Of a stretch of DNA of 64,000 nucleotides, positions 62,366 to 64,000 are shown piece after piece. The position numbers were made by a program, and so were the translations under genes. Under the pieces are notes generated by a model that saw only the letters and a list, made by a program, of their open reading frames with translations, made no database searches and was not told where the DNA came from. Source of the stretch: Marmoricola sp. URHB0036 (GTDB taxonomy: Bacteria; Actinomycetota; Actinomycetes; Propionibacteriales; Nocardioidaceae); assembly GCF_000426045.1 (NCBI RefSeq), contig NZ_KE384490.1, positions 310,001 to 374,000 on the forward strand. The letters are read 5' to 3'. Position 1 is the first letter of the stretch. Every line of letters starts with the position of its first letter.

Positions 62366-64000
62366 CAGAGGGACTCCAGCTCGTCGGTCGGCGGGGCGGG
62401 CAGCCGGATCCAGTAGAACCCGTAGCCCCCGAGGGTGAGCAGGTAGGGCAGCTCGCCGATCTGCGGGAAGCGCACGCCGCCCAGCAGCTCGACGGGTCGC
62501 ACACCCTCCCACCGGCGCAGGTCGAGCTCGACCGGCTGCGGGAACCGGCTCAGGTTGTTCACGCACAGCACGGTGTCGGTGCTTCCGTCGTCGTCGACGT
62601 GCTCGCGCACGTAGGAGAGGACCGACGGGTTGGAGCCGCCGAGGTCGGTGAACTCACCGAGGCCGAAGCAGGGGTGTTGCTTGCGCGCCTGGATCATCCG
62701 GCGGGTCCAGTGCAGCAACGATGAGGAGTTGTCCAGCTCGGTCTCGACATTGACCCTCTGGTACCCGAAAACCGGGTCCTGGATCGGCGGCAGGTGCAGC
62801 TTGCCCGGGGTGGCGATGGAGAACCCGGCATTGCGGTCGGGGGTCCACTGCATCGGGGTGCGTACGCCGTCACGGTCACCGAGCCAGATGTTGTCGCCCA
62901 TCCCGATCTCGTCGCCGTAGTAGAGGACCGGCGACCCGGGGAGCGAGAGCAGCAGCGCCGTGAACAGCTCCATCCGGTTGGTGTCGTTGTCCAGGAGGGG
63001 GGCCAGCCGGCGGCGGATGCCGATGTTGGCCTTCATGCGGGGGTCCTTGGCGTACTCGTCCCACATGTAGTCGCGTTCCTCGTCGTTGACCATCTCGAGG
63101 GTCAGCTCGTCGTGGTTGCGCAGGAAGATGCCCCACTGGCATCCGTCGGGGATGGCCGGGGTCTGCTCGAGGATCTCCGAGATCGGGAAGCGGTTCTCCC
63201 GTCGTACGGCCATGAAGATGCGCGGCATCACCGGGAAGTGGAAGCACATGTGGCACTCGTCGCCGGCCGAGAGGTACTCACCGGTGTCGGGGTCGCGCTT
63301 GCCACCGAAGTAGTCGACGACGTCGGAGGGCCACTGGTTGGCCTCGGCGAGCAGCACCCGACCGGGGTAGTGCTCGTCGACGAAGCTGCGCACCTGCCGC
63401 AGTGCCTCGTGGGTCTCGGGGAGGTTCTCGCCGTTGGTACCGGGACGCTCGTAGAGGTAGGGCACGGCGTCGAGACGGAAGCCGTCGAGGCCCATGTCGA
63501 GCCAGAAGGTCATCGCCTCGAGCATCGCCTCCATGACCTTCGGGTTGTCGAAGTTCAGGTCGGGCTGGTGGGAGAAGAACCGGTGCCAGTAGTACTGCTG
63601 GCGCACCGGGTCCCAGGTCCAGTTCGACGGCTCGGTGTCCACGAAGATGACGCGGGCGTCCTCGTAGAGCTCGTCGGTGTCGGACCAGACGTAGAAGTCG
63701 CCGTACGGGCCGTCGGGGTCCTCGCGGCTGGCCTGGAACCACGGGTGCTGGTCGCTGGTGTGGTTCATGACGAAGTCGATGATCACGCGGATGTCGCGCT
63801 TGTGGGCCTCGTCGAGGAAGTGGTGGAAGTCCTCGACCGTCCCGGCCTCGGGGAGGATGTTGGTGTAGTCGGAGATGTCGTAGCCGCCGTCGCGCAGCGG
63901 CGAGGAGAAGAACGGCGGCACCCACAGGCAGTCGACGCCCAGCCAGTGCAGGTAGTCGAGCTTCTCGGCCAGGCCGCGGAAGTCGCCGACGCCGTCGCCG
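62365..64000 (-). CDS. treS: Trehalose synthase (maltose/trehalose isomerase), 5' end off window
   Basis: A GH13 enzyme interconverting trehalose and maltose; 545 codons are visible and the N-terminus (about 40-60 residues) lies beyond the right edge. Visible hallmarks are [33 protein letters not shown] (nucleophile Asp), [18 protein letters not shown] (acid Glu), [16 protein letters not shown] and the [20 protein letters not shown] segment characteristic of TreS. The C-terminal beta domain ends [16 protein letters not shown]. The stop is fused to the maltokinase start. In the GlgE pathway TreS makes maltose for Mak; glgE is expected further upstream, which cannot be seen. Confidence 0.93.
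   Translation of the reverse strand, partial: GDGVGDFRGLAEKLDYLHWLGVDCLWVPPFFSSPLRDGGYDISDYTNILPEAGTVEDFHHFLDEAHKRDIRVIIDFVMNHTSDQHPWFQASREDPDGPYGDFYVWSDTDELYEDARVIFVDTEPSNWTWDPVRQQYYWHRFFSHQPDLNFDNPKVMEAMLEAMTFWLDMGLDGFRLDAVPYLYERPGTNGENLPETHEALRQVRSFVDEHYPGRVLLAEANQWPSDVVDYFGGKRDPDTGEYLSAGDECHMCFHFPVMPRIFMAVRRENRFPISEILEQTPAIPDGCQWGIFLRNHDELTLEMVNDEERDYMWDEYAKDPRMKANIGIRRRLAPLLDNDTNRMELFTALLLSLPGSPVLYYGDEIGMGDNIWLGDRDGVRTPMQWTPDRNAGFSIATPGKLHLPPIQDPVFGYQRVNVETELDNSSSLLHWTRRMIQARKQHPCFGLGEFTDLGGSNPSVLSYVREHVDDDGSTDTVLCVNNLSRFPQPVELDLRRWEGVRPVELLGGVRFPQIGELPYLLTLGGYGFYWIRLPAPPTDELESL

Overview
The window is high-GC DNA with GTG starts, many ATGA/GTGA gene overlaps, a type I fatty acid synthase, DUF222/13E12 HNH proteins, a TreS-maltokinase-GlgB trehalose/glycogen set and a GlnR-type nitrate locus. 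Together these point to an actinobacterium, most likely Nocardioides or a close relative (Propionibacteriales). That placement is inference from gene content and style; no rRNA or tRNA gene was seen.

Layout. 1-10 kb: the 3' part of a very large single-chain biotin-dependent carboxylase, an NAD-dependent epimerase, a zinc alcohol dehydrogenase, and an MFS exporter / small ABM-fold protein / ECF sigma factor operon. 10-14.2 kb: a zinc-ribbon microprotein, a GlsB-type membrane protein divergent from a LuxR response regulator, a Gly-rich Tim44-like membrane protein, and a secreted beta-propeller protein. 14.2-17.9 kb: a less ordered stretch with a NERD-domain gene interrupted by an in-frame TAA, an OGG-fold-like protein, and a DUF222/HNH protein whose start codon lies inside a LexA (SOS) box. 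18-27.5 kb: acpS and the 3040-residue FAS-I, translationally coupled. 27.7-31.8 kb: an SDR, an FAD/NAD(P)-binding protein fused to a TPR38-like domain with nested palindromes at its promoter, and a DinB-fold protein. 31.8-38.5 kb: biotin carboxylase/BCCP alpha subunit, a VOC protein, a MarR regulator, an acyl-CoA mutase with isobutyryl-CoA mutase signature residues, a YbdK-type ligase and an acyltransferase-3. 38.6-41.7 kb: a MASE1-PAS histidine kinase divergent from a thioredoxin-fold co-chaperone.

41.8-51.8 kb is a complete assimilatory nitrate locus: narK, nitrate reductase, FAD/[2Fe-2S] partner, nirB, nirD, a uroporphyrinogen-III synthase/winged-helix fusion, and a sirohydrochlorin chelatase. 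It takes up nitrate, reduces it to ammonium and supplies enzymes for the siroheme that NirB needs. A well-spaced GlnR-like box precedes narK. 51.9-56.4 kb: a secreted RCC1-propeller/PKD protein, a second DUF222/HNH protein, and an array of 42-bp palindromic elements, partly in 69-bp tandem. 56.4-64 kb: a cupin, a small membrane protein, a Nudix hydrolase, an ArsB-like permease, and glgB-mak-treS (treS runs off the right edge), the trehalose-to-glycogen route that normally works with GlgE.

Most of the window is ordinary metabolism. No CRISPR array, prophage or insertion sequence was seen. The points most worth checking are the broken NERD gene, the SOS box on the DUF222 start codon, the FAD-TPR fusion, the isobutyryl-CoA mutase signature without a neighbouring small subunit, the candidate GlnR box and the palindromic repeat array.
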